Assembly (NCBI RefSeq): GCF_901933205.1
Contig: NC_044574.1
Coordinates: forward strand, 16,539,733 to 16,603,732
Length of the DNA stretch: 64,000 nucleotides
Direction: 5' to 3'
Source of the DNA: Camarhynchus parvulus
Taxonomy: Eukaryota; Chordata; Aves; Passeriformes; Thraupidae
Part shown: positions 1-13,034 of the stretch, in pieces
Position numbering within the stretch: position 1 is the first letter of the stretch
How the letters are laid out: each line of letters starts with the position of its first letter
Notes under the pieces: generated by a model
What the model was told of the DNA's origin: nothing
Seen by the model: only the letters and a program-made list of their open reading frames with translations
Databases searched by the model: none
Made by a program: the position numbers and the translations under genes

Positions 1-80
1 TATAAAGAATTATAGGTCCATCTGACATGAGAATGAGAAAAAGAAAGTTATTTGCATAATGCCCTTCCTTAAGGAAAAGG

Positions 81-681
81 TGTGTTTGTTTTAGCTGGGG
101 TACAGTTAATTTTCTTCATAGTGGCTGCCATGAGGCCAGGCTTTGGAATTGCACTGAGAGCAGTGTTGACAATACAGAGGTATTTTTGTTACTGCTGGGC
201 ATTTCTTACACAGAATTCTTGCCTTTTCTGCTTTTTGCGAGTAGACTGGGGCGCACAATGAGTTGGGAGGGGACACGTCTGAGGCAGCTGATGTGGACTG
301 TCCCAAGGGATATTCCGTACCTTATGGGATCATGCTCAGCATACACAGCTGAGGGGGGAGAAGAAGAGGGAAGGGCATGTTCAGAGTGTTGGCATTGGTC
401 TCCCCATGTCACTGTTATATGTGATGAAGCCCTGCTCTCCTAGAGCTGTGGGAACAGCTGCCTGCCTGTAGAATGTGGTGAATGAATTCCTCTTTTTGCT
501 TTGCTTCTGCGCATGGATTTTGCTTTACCTGTTAAAATGTCTGTATCTCAACCCATGAGTTTTCTCTCTTTTGACCTCCTGATTCTCTTCCCAGTTCCAG
601 GAGGTGTGCAAGTGGCTCTGTGTCCCAAGAGTGCAAGTGACTCTGTGGTGCTTGGTTGCCAGCTGAGCTTAAGCCATAACA
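81..681 (+). mobile_element. Solo LTR, avian ERVL-type endogenous retrovirus
   Basis: A complete LTR-sized unit beginning tgtgtttgttttagctgg and ending cttaagccataaca, so it has TG...CA termini. It matches the abundant avian ERVL LTR layout as I remember it: a 5' block with gttaattttcttcatagtgg, a U3 segment with cagctgatgtggactgtcc, and a 3' block around atctcaacccatgagtttt followed by cttggttgccagctgag. The usual TATA position near 336 reads catacaca and the usual ATTAAA poly(A) signal reads gttaaaatg, so both signals look decayed. No internal retroviral region follows, so this is a solo LTR left by LTR-LTR recombination. The 5-bp flanks (aaagg and gaaga) do not match, which suggests an older copy. 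It shares its 3' end with the LTR at 51047-51613. Confidence 0.85.
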
Positions 682-1215
682 GAAGACCATAGATAATTGA
701 GATAATTTTGTCTTAGACTCAGTCTGCCTCTAGCATGTCTTGCATCAAATGATGTCATAACCCTTGCTTTGCTTGCTTGGTGGTACTGGTTATAAAATGG
801 ACTTCAATGTCTTGTAGCATCTGATCTGTATAAGCCCTGAGGTTCCCTTTCCCTGGTCATTTGGCTTGCATTCAAATGATGATGATGATGGTGCTTGTCA
901 TGTTAGAAGGTGTGTCTTCATAATAGAATGACTCTGCACATCATTCATAATGGCAAAAAATTCAAACTTCCTCTCATAATTTGTTTTCTTTGCCAATCAC
1001 CTCTTGATTCACATGGAATTGTTAAAAACTCTGGTCAATAGAGTGCCTGACCCATCTGTACATGCTAAAAAGGCCCACAGTGCTGCAACACTACAATGTC
1101 AGTAGCAGTGTGAACATGAACGATAGCTCACACCGTTGTGTACACACTTTATTTACAACAAAGCCTCAAGATACCTGTCCAGAATTTCTTGTGCTGTAAA
1201 CAATAATATTTTATT

Positions 1216-1277
1216 TATATACATATAGATATATATATAGACACATATACATATAGATATATATATATATATATATA
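1216..1277. repeat. AT-rich microsatellite (TA with TAGA/CATA units)
   Basis: Alternating ta with interspersed catatagata units, ending in a pure (at) stretch from about 1256 to 1276. The 80-codon minus-strand open frame across it encodes an isoleucine/tyrosine run and is an artefact of the repeat. Confidence 0.9.
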
Positions 1278-2068
1278 AAAGAGAGCTGGAGGAAGAATCC
1301 CTGGATGAAGACTTTACTGAGCCCAATGAATTATACAGTTGGTACCTACATGAAATAATATTTGCCATTATTTTTAGTTTTCTGGTTGATCCCAAAACTA
1401 ACTTTAGATTGTCTCCTTCTGTAGGTTAATAACAAATTTCAAGTAGGTAAAAATCTGGATTGGAAGTGAGAACACATTTTCTAGATATCAAAGGGTGTTT
1501 TTCTAACTTATTAGTAATCTTTCCAACCCATGTAGCCTTATGTCCCTTTACTTGCATACTGTAACTAGAAAAGAGATGCTATCATAGCCATCACAAACTT
1601 GAAATTTTGAGATGCTAAGTGTGCTTAAATACACCTGTAAATTCATGACAGTCATAGATGCCTTTTTATTATTTTATTTATTTTCTAGTAGCTTTAAGCA
1701 GCCCTAATAAAAATTTAAATTCTCTTATCTCTTGCTTTTCACTGAGGGAGCCATGAACCACACCACACCAAGGATAACACATTTGGAGGCAAAATCACCT
1801 AGTACAGTAATATAAAAGTATTATGTCACCTTCCTTCTCCAAGTGCTATGCTCTAAGGAGTTCACAGTGGAAAGCTTTGCATTAAGACTAAAACTCATGA
1901 AAGTCTTTGTGCAATGGCCATGTTAGATAGGTTGGGAAATTTATCTCCTTTGTAATGGAGAAGGTCTTTTGGCCTGTGGTGCCCTGGAAAGAAGGCTTGT
2001 CTGGACACTTCTCTCACACAGAAGTGCTGTGTGGCAGGCAGAGTTTGCATCTAGCACCTGGAATTGCC

Positions 2069-2108
2069 AGATTAATTTAATCAATTCAGAATTAATTAAA
2101 TTAATTCT
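2069..2108. repeat. Near-palindrome, about 18-bp arms with 3-nt loop
   Basis: Left arm 2069-2086 and right arm 2090-2108 are reverse complements apart from one extra base and one mismatch; the spacer is cag. The arms are built from attaatt/aattaat, so the segment could extrude as a cruciform and also carries several TAATTA homeodomain-type cores. Function unknown. Confidence 0.7.
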
Positions 2109-3224
2109 GTTTTGTCAATGAAAACTGGTTGAATCATGATTATTTCTCTTCTCCTCCCTTTGTCAATTGTTTAATGGATGTTATACTACTCCCTGTTTCA
2201 ATGCCGTGTAGGTTCATGGCAATTTATATTTTTATGGAATTTTGTTTTCTAGGTATGTGAAATCATCTGTATTATTTCACTGAAGAGCATAACTGACATT
2301 TTCCTAATCCATACAGATAGACATTAATGCTTTTAAAGCTGGCAGTATCATGTATATGCATAAATATTTTAAGTATGAAGAAAGTAAAACTTGGGAGTTC
2401 CATCTAAAGATATATATTGGCCTTCTGGGACTAATATTCCAGGCTTCATCTACAAAATAGCAGTCTATTGATCTTGAGTCCTTCTTGAAATCTGATTTTT
2501 CACTTGCCAAAGCAGAACCACTGTTCTGTTTTATTTATAGACTCCTGGGAAGGCTGCAAAAATATAAATGGGAGAAAAAAAAGAAAAGAATGTAAAACCT
2601 TTCTACTTGCAAGTTCCATTTAGTTAACATTCCCAATTTCCTCTTGTTCAGATGCAAACCAGTGTCACAACTTGTTTACTAAGAGTATAAGCAACAAATC
2701 ACTGTGTTTTGAAACATGGATTTTGAAATAAGGTTTCTGCGCGTCTTGTGGAAATACACACACATAGATACGATACTTTCAAAACTGAAAATAAAAGACT
2801 GAATTTTCAGATTATGTTTGAGAAGAGTAGCCAAAAGTGACCTGAGTTTAAAGTTGTTCATATTTATAACTTTTGTATGAAAAAACAAGAAATGTGAGAG
2901 CTTTCATCCTAGTGAGATACATGTCTTTCATTTCCTTGTGAGTAAATCTAGCTGTGTTGTCTTCAGTTCACATCCAATCTATTCTTTTATTGTTGCATAA
3001 GTGTATTCTGAATTAATGAAATATTTGTGAGTCAGATAAATTTTCTTTGAGGCTCTTTCAGAATTCAAGTGGTAAGTAGTGTCTTGTATTCCTTGAAATA
3101 CTTTGCTTTGGGATTTATGTTGAAAGGGTTTAAAAAGATCATTCAGCATTCTAAAGAATTTTCATTTTACACACTTTGTATTTACATTTTGTAAATGTAT
3201 ATATGGGTCTGAATCTGTTCTCAT

Positions 3225-3264
3225 TTATATACATATACATATACATATGCATATACATATACAT
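3225..3264. repeat. (ATATAC)n microsatellite
   Basis: About six and a half units of atatac, with one interruption (atgcatatac) near 3247. Confidence 0.9.
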
Positions 3265-4171
3265 GTAAGTTATTTGCTAAAAATCCTAAATTGAATCAGC
3301 AGCAAAGCCAAGAAAAGAACTAATGTCTCCTAGTTTTAATGGCACTTCTCTTTTCAGCGAACTACATGTAGTAACCTTGGACTTAACTTCAATTTTTGTT
3401 ATTAAACAGACAGTATTGAAAAAGATTACTCAGCCTAAATTAGATCAGACTCCCTGACATGTCCTGTCATTAGATGCTATTGCATAAGTAGTTGTTGGAC
3501 TTTTACCCACACAAATGATTGCAAGTGTACACATATTAAACACTCATGAAGGTTTTATAATGGACAAAAGGGACAAGTCTTTTAAAAAATGTATTGTGGT
3601 AAAGAGGTGATTTTTAAAAAAAAACTGATTCCCTTAATCATTCTTAATCCAGTATGTATCTGGATTGATTTAATATTAAGCAAATTATAGATTCAATGTT
3701 TTAGCTCATAGATTCTGCTAGCTCTCTATTTGCTTTCAAAACATGTACAAGGTTTCTGAAGTGCTATGACTGGTATACCTTTACTGTTATTTTTAAATCT
3801 TCACCCCACTGCAACATCTAAAGCATGTAAGTGAATACATTTACTCTAATAGGCACTTTTAGCAGATAATAGGCTTGACATGATGTCCTTAAGTAGAAAA
3901 TGTTCAGAGTTGGTTATTCAACAACATGACCTCATGAGACACAATTTAAAAGCCGCATTTTTACCCCAGTTAAGCATGCATTCATAATTTAGCTTGTTTT
4001 TTTTTCTACAAATGCTAATGCTATTCTTTAATAATCTGACACAGTAAAATTATTTGGTCTGAATTGTTCTGCATGTGTATTACAGCTAACCCACAGGTTA
4101 GGTTGCTTGGGATGTCTAATAATCCTTATGGAAGAAAATTTATAAATATTAGTTTTAGAAAACTGATTTTT

Positions 4172-4580
4172 ATCACAGAATCATAGAATTTTTTGGGTTG
4201 GAAGGGGTCTTAGAAAGCATCTTTTTCCAACCCCTCTGCCATGAGTAGAGACAGCTTCTGCTAGATCAATTTGCTCAAAGGCCCATCCTGCCTGGCCTTG
4301 TACACTTCCAGAGATACTACATCCACAGCTTCCCTGGGTAACTTGTTCCTCTATATCACTACCCTGACAGAAAAGGATTTATACTAACATTAATCTAAAC
4401 CCACCCTCTGTCACATGGAAGCCGTTACCCCATTTCCTACTCTCCATGTTCTTCAACTTCAGGTTAAAGTCCTCTTTCCCAGCTTGGCAGGCCAGTGACT
4501 CAAGATGCTCTTTCCCTTCTCTTACAGATGGATCTCATCAGCCTCACAGCTCTCAAAGTGAGTCCCATGCTCTAAGCAGT
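4172..4580 (-). mobile_element. CR1 LINE fragment, 5'-truncated 3' end
   Basis: On the plus strand it reads as the reverse complement of an avian CR1 3' end. It opens with the terminal octamer-type repeat tcacagaatcatagaat, then gggttggaaggggtctta, then ccaacccctctgccatgag, then ggccttgtacacttccaga. The later blocks aacttgttcctctatatcac and taatctaaacccaccctctg also follow the CR1 order. The 5' part of the element is missing, as is usual for CR1. The right boundary is uncertain; homology weakens after about 4520 and the last 60 bases are heavily diverged. Confidence 0.9.
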
Positions 4581-7500
4581 CTAACTGAGAAAGTAAGTCA
4601 AAGTTTTCCACAAATTATTTTATGACTACATTGTGCTATGGATTGCTCTTCACTTACACATAGGCAAAATGCTGCTTTTCCCCGTTTATTCTTTAAGTTT
4701 AGTTTAGAGGTAGAAATTTCTGCCAGCTCACCCACTGCCAATGCACAGCTTTCATTGAATAATTTGTCTATCCATATGTTAAATTGATTAGAAATCCATC
4801 ATGACCTGTACGAGGCTAGAAGCACTGTAATCTAAGCTTGTTAATTCAGTATTTTTCTTAATATACAGTTGAAATAATCATTTGGTTAAATTATTTGCCT
4901 TTCTTAAAAGGGATTTTGCTTTTAAAGAAACCTAGAAATTGTGTCCTTGTCCTAGGCATACAGTAATTGCAGTATGTGCAGAAGATGTCTGAATTTGCTT
5001 ATTCATAGCTAGTGTGAGAAGTGATGACAGAAGAGCTACACAGATATTGAATAATTACCGAAAGGTCATGGGCAGGATTGTGCAGACTGTTTTGAAGACT
5101 AAACCACTTTGTTATGATGATCCCATTGTTGGAGATAACTGGTCATAACCTATGGTAACAAAGAAGAGAAAGTCACCAAATTTTCTTGATGTGTATGTGG
5201 GTCTGTGGATATGCATCCAAATCTATCCATGAGATCATAATTACTTAAAGGGAAAAAAAATGGTGCTAACTTTATAGTGTTTGCTGCTTCTTTTCACAGA
5301 TAAAGATATAAAAAAAATGAAATAGAACATATCAGTTTCTTTTAATGTCAGTTTAAAGCCCAGGAAAAATTGTCTCTTTAATAATGGCCTTATGAACAAT
5401 AGAAAAACAACAAGAAAATAAAGATCCGAGAACAGCATCTACCTAACAGAAAAATTGCTTATTTTTTCTGAAATATAAGAAAGATCTAATTCCAAGGAAT
5501 TTCACCCCAAAAACTGGTGCTTGCAGGGTTAAAAAATCAGTACCAAACATAAAGTGACCAGGTTTTCCAATGAATAATGAAGATACATGCCAAGAATGTA
5601 TCTGTGGTGATCTGACATGATCTGTGGTGGAGTGTTTATCTGGAGGTAGATAGATAGGCTAATGTGGAGGGGTATAAGAAGATGAGTTATGACATGAGGA
5701 ATGTAAGGGTTTCTCTCATCACCTTCCCATACCCACAATTCCCACTTCCCTTCATTTTCCCTTCAGTTTAATATTGAAATAAAGTTAATTTAATGAAAGG
5801 GGTAAACATGCACTGTATTTTCCAGATTCCTTTTTTTTTCAATTTTATTTAAATCTTCTATTTATATGATTTGTGTTCCTGTAGTATTTCCTAGTTCAAA
5901 GTCTTTGCTGTTATTTTTTATTTGGGCTTAGTGGCTTTATTTTTGTCCAATTTTTATTTAAGTTATTTTGAATTCCCTCTCTTCCTTTTCCCAAGTTTTC
6001 CATCGAAACCTTTCTGAGTAGGTTTGTTTCTCTGTTCTTTTTCCTCACAGTGTTCCTTAATTGTTCTTTGCTCTTCTTCAGCTTAAGTGTGATTGCTCAT
6101 TCCTCATCCACCCACTTACTTGATTTACTTTTCTCCTCATGCTAACAATCACCCACACAGATAGTTTTATTTCATTCACCATTCTGTCTCCTTCCTCTTT
6201 GCCTCAGCCACCCATTAATTCATGCCTTATTCTTCCTCACATTTGCAGTTACTTATTCAATCCATTTTAGGAATCTGGTGGAAATTCAAAAAGAGTAAAT
6301 GTAAAAAGTAGGCATAAATAGCAAGAGGAAAGATGTAGGCTGTGAAAAGTGTGGAAGTGAACTGCTGAGAAAGTGGTGGTCAAAGAGACAGAAAAGGAAA
6401 TCTGGGTTGAGACATTCCCAGGGTGTCAGGAAAGCCGTTACTATCCGGGGGAGTTTGTTTGGGGGAACAGATGGGGAAGGGAGAGTTCTGGAAAATGGAT
6501 AGATGGAGTGGAAAATTGCTGTTCTCAAGAAATTCAGTGTTCTCTTGTATGACCCTGACGTGTGATCTCTGTGTGAACTGAGCAGGTTCAAAAGCCTTTA
6601 TTTTAATAGTTATTGAATTCTGGCTTTTACCTCTGAACTTTTTAAGTGTTCATTTTTAGCAAACTGCCACAAGACTGCCATGGGGCATGCCAGGAGAGCC
6701 ACCATCCTGCTCATCATCACATGCAGAGATCATTTATGAGTGCATGTTCCCTTGGAGTGGAACAAGAACTGGTATTATTCTACATCACAGCAGTGAATGA
6801 TGATTTACAAAACTTACTGCAATTTAAGCTCATAATCTCTAATCACCATCACCTATTGCATCTTAAAAGAGCCTTTTTTCTCAGTGAAGCTGGCTTGGAA
6901 ATTTGCATCTTGCATGATAGCAAATTATATATAACAGCCAAATATACATAAAAACAAGGCAATTATCATGGAGAAAGACTCTGAATTAGTGAATATTAAA
7001 TAGATAAAAATTACATGTATCATCCAAACGTATAGAATAAACAGTCAAGAAACAGAAAATTATCTTTATAGGTAACATGCTGTGCAAAATTTCACTGAGC
7101 TAAATAGTACTAGTATGAATAGGTAATATTTAAAAATTTTATCAAAAAATCCTAAAGTTGGTAAAGTATAGATTTATTTTTAATGAGTCTTTGCAAAAGC
7201 TGTGCTGTATTCCCATTCAACATTAATTTGTCTAATGGAGCCTTGTAGAGAAATCCGCGTCCACAAGATGGCAGGATTCCCATTCAGACCTGATCACAGA
7301 ACTGCAGAGAATTGAAAAAGTTTACTATGAACTTTTTTTTACTATGAAGATTTTTTTCTGTAGCTATAGTATGACACTCCTGCTCCAAATTTGCCTTTAA
7401 TTTTGCAAAACCAGGAACTTATGAGAAGGCTGGTTTTGTGTATCATCTTTTTTATATATTTTTGAACCATGTTACTCTCCCTCATGGTTTATACTGCCAT

Positions 7501-10449
7501 TTTTTTTTAAATGCATGCATTACCCTACTGGAAATGATGCTTTAAAAAATAAATACCATTTTTCAAAATCAGTATCAGTACATATTGTTTCAGCAGACTG
7601 AGAAATATCAGTAAGATATATAAATTTCCTGAAATTTGCACAAAATATTATCAAAATATTTCCATGAATGCTGTGCTGCAGACTGTTTGATGAGTATTTA
7701 AGAACTTCCATTTCCATATGCTGACAAACCTTTTCTTCTCTCCAGTGGAGAATTAAAGATACTTCTGTTTGACACTTTTCAAAACAGCTCTTTGAAAGCC
7801 CAGTCCATCAAGGTGGGATTTTTAAGAAAGCTTGGTGTTGGCTGACTTCTCCACCCAGGGAAACAAATTCCATAGTTTTTTTGGGATGAGGATTATAGTA
7901 TTGTGTCTTTCTGTTGTGGCTTACATCCATGTTTGATACAAATATCCAGAAATCTCAATTTTCATTTAAAATAAATTTTTCTAGGCCTGAGAACTATGAC
8001 AGAAAACACTTGGAAAATAGATTGATAAATGACCTAAGGCACAAACAAAAAAGATTCACATATTTTTGATTTTAAAAAATAATTATTCCAAATTCAGTCA
8101 ATTTTTTTTTTGTGGCCTGACTCAAAAGCATTTACCATAAGCTGTTATAGCTGTCAATGAATTTTGCCAGTGATATCCAATGAGTTTAGGCCAAAGCTGG
8201 GGGGTTTTAAAACCTTTCCAAGTATATTTTTAGAACACACAGTAATTTTTCTGCCTTATGTTTAAAAACAACTGCACTGTAAAAAGAACTACAAATGTAA
8301 ATTCATGGATTGTAGGCAGGAAGAAAAATCCTTATCCATACAATTACAAGTATATTCCTCTTAACAGAAGAAAATTTACGCAATTGCACATTTAAAAATA
8401 CAAATAAAATAGCTTTGAAAATTCATTCTGTGTAGAGATCTAAAATAATGAACTTTAAGAATTTATACTAAATTTTTTAACTTATGAAATGAAAATGTTG
8501 ATGTAATTTTTCTTTCTTTTTTTTTTAGATTGTGGACAATTATATTACTGTATGTAATAACTACAATAATAAGAGGAGTGCTGAGTTCTTTGAGCAGTCT
8601 GTGACTGTCTTTAATATCATCCATACAATGTAAAGCACAACTCTAATTGAGATATTCCAAGTTGATATCTTGATACATTGTTTTAATGTGAGTGCATGGT
8701 TATTGCATAATACCAACACATTTTAATAAACTACAGTGAAAGAGAGTAAAATGCCAGGTCGATTAGGATAAATGACACACCAATAGTTTTATAAAGACAA
8801 ATTCCCCAGTGCAAATTATTCATGCTGAATATAATGAATAAAATTAGTATAATGTCCTTTGATGCACTGTAGAATAATTCCACCAGGTTAATATTTTTGA
8901 TGCAATTGTTTGGGATTAGGAAGATGGCAATATCTGCTTTAGGTGTTGCCTTTTCCAGGTAATTTTATTTTATGCTTCACATGTGCAAAACTTGATGCAT
9001 TTTTAAAGATGCAAAAAGCAATTTAGAAACAAGCTGTGCTTTAATACCACCTTCAGGATTCTGATTAATCATTGGAAGAAGAATCCAACCCAAACTATGC
9101 TATAATCTTGGCTCAGATTTTGAGCCAGGCAGTGATGCTGGACTCAGAATTTCAGTAAACAAGTGTTACAATCTTGTCCTTTACTTCTTCCCATGAAAAT
9201 GGGTTTTCCATTAACACTTTGGTTCCAAATGAGTGCCAAGGAGCAAAACACACAGCTGAGCTTTCTTGTAGCCACTGCTGAGTAATCTTTGTACCCACAC
9301 TGTAAAATCATCATTAGTTTCCATTGCTTGTCAGTGGCAGTGTTAGTTCCTCTATAGATGCCAGTGTTTACTACAGCAGTATCTAAGATACTGTTTTTTC
9401 CAAAGTACTAAAAGGGCAAAATAAGTTATTTTTCCCAGACAGGTCTCATAAAAACTCCCTCAGTGTCTGGATGCAATCAGAACAACAAACTCATTGGGCT
9501 GTGACTGATTAATTCATCTTCAAAATTTTTCATGGTTTTTAAAAACTGTATTGTTGGAATATTTACCAGAGGCTCATTTCAGTAATTGACATGTATGTAA
9601 AGAATCCTCATTAAACTGGGAACTGAACTGCAACAGGTAAGAAAATAATTTGGCTTAATATCTGTTATCAGATATGATTTTCTTTGATGTAGGCCTTTTC
9701 TTTCAGTCACAGAAACTGCATTCAGAAACACTCATAGGTATTAATGTACCTCTATCTATGTATGTGTTTATGTATGTGTACAGGCTACTTTTGGATTGTA
9801 GTTTTCTTCACAGTACTTCTCAGTATTTCCAGTCAAATCAGAATCAGTATAGAATAGGAATGTGACTTTTAGAAGCACAAAAATATCTTCGTCATCTTCT
9901 ACACGATGAGATTTGAAACTAGTATCTCTTTTTCTGCATGCTGATGTGAGATGTTCCTCAAGGAACTAGGTCATTCACAAGGAAACTAATGGTATGGACA
10001 ACTGCTTTAATTCTTGATTCAGGTATCTGCTGAAGAAATTTGTACTTTAACTCAAAATGTGAAAATCAAAAGTTTTTGAGGCTCTGTGTAGGTAATTCTT
10101 GTTAATCTTATTACCTTACTGTTATTCTCTCAATGGAAGAAATATTTACATAATGTCTTTCTGGGAGCAGTAAAAATTCCGGGAACACTTGGAAGATGAA
10201 TCTTAAATTCAATTCCATTATTTAAAACCCTACTTCCAAAAGCTGGTCTGGAGGAATACCTGGAGTTTCCATATGATATCTAAGATGAATTATGATTCTC
10301 TGCAATGGCTGTTACTGTTTTACGACCAAATTATGCAGAGATAAGAGAAAGATTTTGCTAATTAACTGGCAATAAGTGCGAAGTTATCTCTGTTGCCTCT
10401 TTCAAAATGCAGGGAAAACGTACAGGCAGATCAGGGACAAAAGCTTTAG
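4581..10449. other. Unique AT-rich DNA, no gene seen
   Basis: No recognised exon or repeat family. It contains a pyrimidine-rich tract (about 5820-6245) followed by a purine-rich one (about 6270-6540), and a T-rich tract ending in AG at 8528 followed by a 34-codon open frame. Both are treated as observations, not genes. Open frames near 6286-6951 show no recognisable protein. Confidence 0.6.
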
Positions 10450-10695
10450 TGTACAAGAGAAGCCATTCCAGATCAGACTAACAGCTTGCTTCTGCTATTA
10501 TTCCATCTGACAATGGCCGTTACCAGATGCTTCAGAGGAAAGTGCAAGAATCCCTGCAGTGAGCACTTATGAAATGCTCTGCCCGTAGAGGAAATTTCTT
10601 GTTAATCTCTGTCAGTGATGATTGGTTTATATCCTAGAGCATAGTGGCTTGAAGGTTAAGTATAAAATAACTGTAGGACAAGTACGACTCGTACT
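10450..10695 (-). mobile_element. Ancient amniote CR1-like LINE, 3' region relic
   Basis: Matches, from memory, the reverse complement of the 3' region of old CR1 elements known from turtles and crocodilians. The key blocks are in order: gccattccagatcagac, catctgacaatggccgtta, agatgcttcagaggaaag, a segment corresponding to gaggaaatttcttgttaatc, and gattggtttatatcctagag. The match is heavily diverged but collinear for more than 200 bases. It is on the same strand as the relic starting at 13035 and stops where that one resumes. Confidence 0.65.
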
Positions 10696-13034
10696 ACTGT
10701 AAAAGAGGCTGTGTTTTCCTGAAATACTTCAGTTTTATAATGTGATAACAGGCACTGGCCAAATGATGTTAAGCAATTTCCTCAGAATGTTTCAGCATTT
10801 ATTGTAGAGACCGGATAATGAAGGGGATCTGGGATAAACACAAGGGATTAAGTCTGTGTGATTTACAAAGAATTAGCGAAAACAAGCATGTCTTCTTTTT
10901 TTTTATTACTTTTTGTAGTCTTGCATACATTTAGTGGTAATATGGAAAATCTCACCTAGTTTCGGCAGAATAATCATATTTAAATACTAGATTTTGCATT
11001 AATAATATTTTCTGTTCTCTGGTCATTTCTGACTTGAAATGATTCGTGAAACAACTTCGTGAAATGATTCTTTTATTCTTTTGCTTCTAATCTACAGGCA
11101 AAGACTGAATTTTCTCATTTTAAAAGAAGAGTGAAAAGAAAAAGTTTTCAAGTTTTCTTTACATATCATGAAGGGACATAAAGGCATACATCCAAACATG
11201 TCCTTCTCCTACCCCCCTCTTTATATGTGACTTGGTGGAAAAAAAAAAGCTAAGCTCCTAAAAAATTTTGAATGTCTAATCTCCCTAGGCTCATGAGAAG
11301 ATGTCTTCCAGTGATGAATGAGGATGTTAAGTGTGCTCAGCTCTCCATACCTATAATCTGCCAGCTGGAAGTTGCCATTCCCACACTGCCATTCCTATTC
11401 TCTGCCGGACAAAGGAGTCTGAGAGCTTTGCCTTATCCACTTCAGGCAAAGTCAGTTCCCTTTTCAGACTGCCTTCATCAGCTGTTTATTACTGCTGTGA
11501 CTCCTTATGGGGTTCTCATATGATCCATTATGCCCAGAAGCTGCAGAACTGGCAGGCTCTCAGGAACAGACAGGAGGAAACTCTTAGGGTTGCTCATAAC
11601 TTCAGTTGTCACTGTTCTTTGCTAGATGAACATCTGTCTGCAGCCTACAAATGAGCTCTGTATAATGACTCTGCTAAGAACACAGCTATTTTTATCCTTG
11701 TGTTTTTGTGCACTGCTCGTGAACTTTTCATCCCCTTGCTAGCCTGGCTATCTTAATGTTGCTGGATATCTTCACCCTGACCCGTTTTTGTATAGTCCAG
11801 ATTTTGTATAACTACACTGGAGGTTTCAGCTCAGTCCAACATTTAAGAGCTCTGGGTGTTACTCAAGCAAGGCATTTTATAATACTCTTCTGGGAAGAAA
11901 TAGCCTCAAAGCATCTGGATAGAAGTACCTATATTAATCATGTGACTGAATATAAAAGTAAGAATTCTAACATTAATTGTAAGGCTAATGACTGAGTTAC
12001 ATCCTCTCTAAGTGCCAATGGTGTAGTTCTATAATGTGGATTATTCCTGTAGCAACTGAATACTGTGTAATGTTACTCTGATATAAGATAACTCTGGTCT
12101 AACATCCGGGAAAAACCTTAAAATCACATGTTTCCACAATGTTTGTTACTAAACAGGTACTGGTAAAATGTCTAGAAATTCATACCAAACATGTTTTTTG
12201 TGAAATGTGTGGAAATTTCAGTAACCTCTCTCAGAAAACCTGTGTAAGCCTAACAATACCAGGTGACATGAACTGATTTCTTAAAGGCCAAGCATAGAGC
12301 TTTATGGCTTTATCTTTAATGCCAAAATGATAATTCATTGTGCTCGAGAGAGAAATATTTAATAAGATCCTGATAATTCTCAACTGTTTGCTGCCAGCTC
12401 AGGAAGCATGTGAACCCAGTATTCATGGAAGTTCTTCAGGAGCTGGGGGCTGATGCCTCAGAGAAGCTCTATTAATTGAAACTCAAGCTTGCCAGCTGAA
12501 ATTCCTAGACTGACCCAAACTATCTTGTTGAAAAACAGAATCAGTGCTTGGAGATGCATTTAGAAAGAGATTGCAGAAAAGCATAGGTCACAGGGTGCAT
12601 GAGCAATGACCCCTCTTTGGTACAGATTGTCAGATAAAGCTGCCTGGAAACTGCCACAAATGATAAGGGTGTTCTCTGTGAATTAGGATAGATGTTTAAT
12701 TTGGGTAGATGATTGCTTCACCAAGTATCTCTAGCAAAAATACCTTTGCAGATTTATCACTGCTCTTATTTTAGTGAGTTTACTTCTTATCAAGTCATCT
12801 TGAAGATCAAAGGAGAACAAAGTGGAACAAAGTGATGAGCATAAAAATACAGGAACAAATACAAAGATTTAAGTAGACCAGTATTCTGGCAGTGGCCAAT
12901 AGATAAAGCTTTGAGAGAGAATAACAGAACAGGCCAAGCAGAAAATAAAGATTTCCTGGTACTGTTTCTGACTTTTGTCAAACCATAACTCCAAGGATTT
13001 GTGAGTGAGAAATGGGCTTTTTTGATGTGTATTA
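10696..13034. other. Unassigned DNA between two collinear LINE relics
   Basis: No repeat family or gene recognised. A short direct repeat (gaaatgattcgtgaaa and cgtgaaatgattc, near 11037-11070) is present. Two overlapping plus-strand open frames at 11272-11654 (83 and 107 codons) show no known domain. If the flanking relics are one element, this 2.3 kb would be an insertion too old or too rare for me to name. Confidence 0.45.

Larger units (their letters stand above)
682..4171. other. Unique AT-rich DNA, no gene seen
   Basis: No coding exon or recognised repeat family. It holds two AT microsatellites (1216-1277 and 3225-3264), a short gat-trinucleotide run near 880 and a long near-palindrome at 2069-2108, listed separately. 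Open frames here are short and follow composition. Confidence 0.6.

Noticed and set aside
4528..4557. A 30-nt open segment (atg start) between tcttacag and gtgagt, looking like a micro-exon
   Set aside because: It sits in the diverged end of the CR1 fragment, where family sequence itself contains ccttctctt...cag; the splice-like signals are probably CR1 derived.
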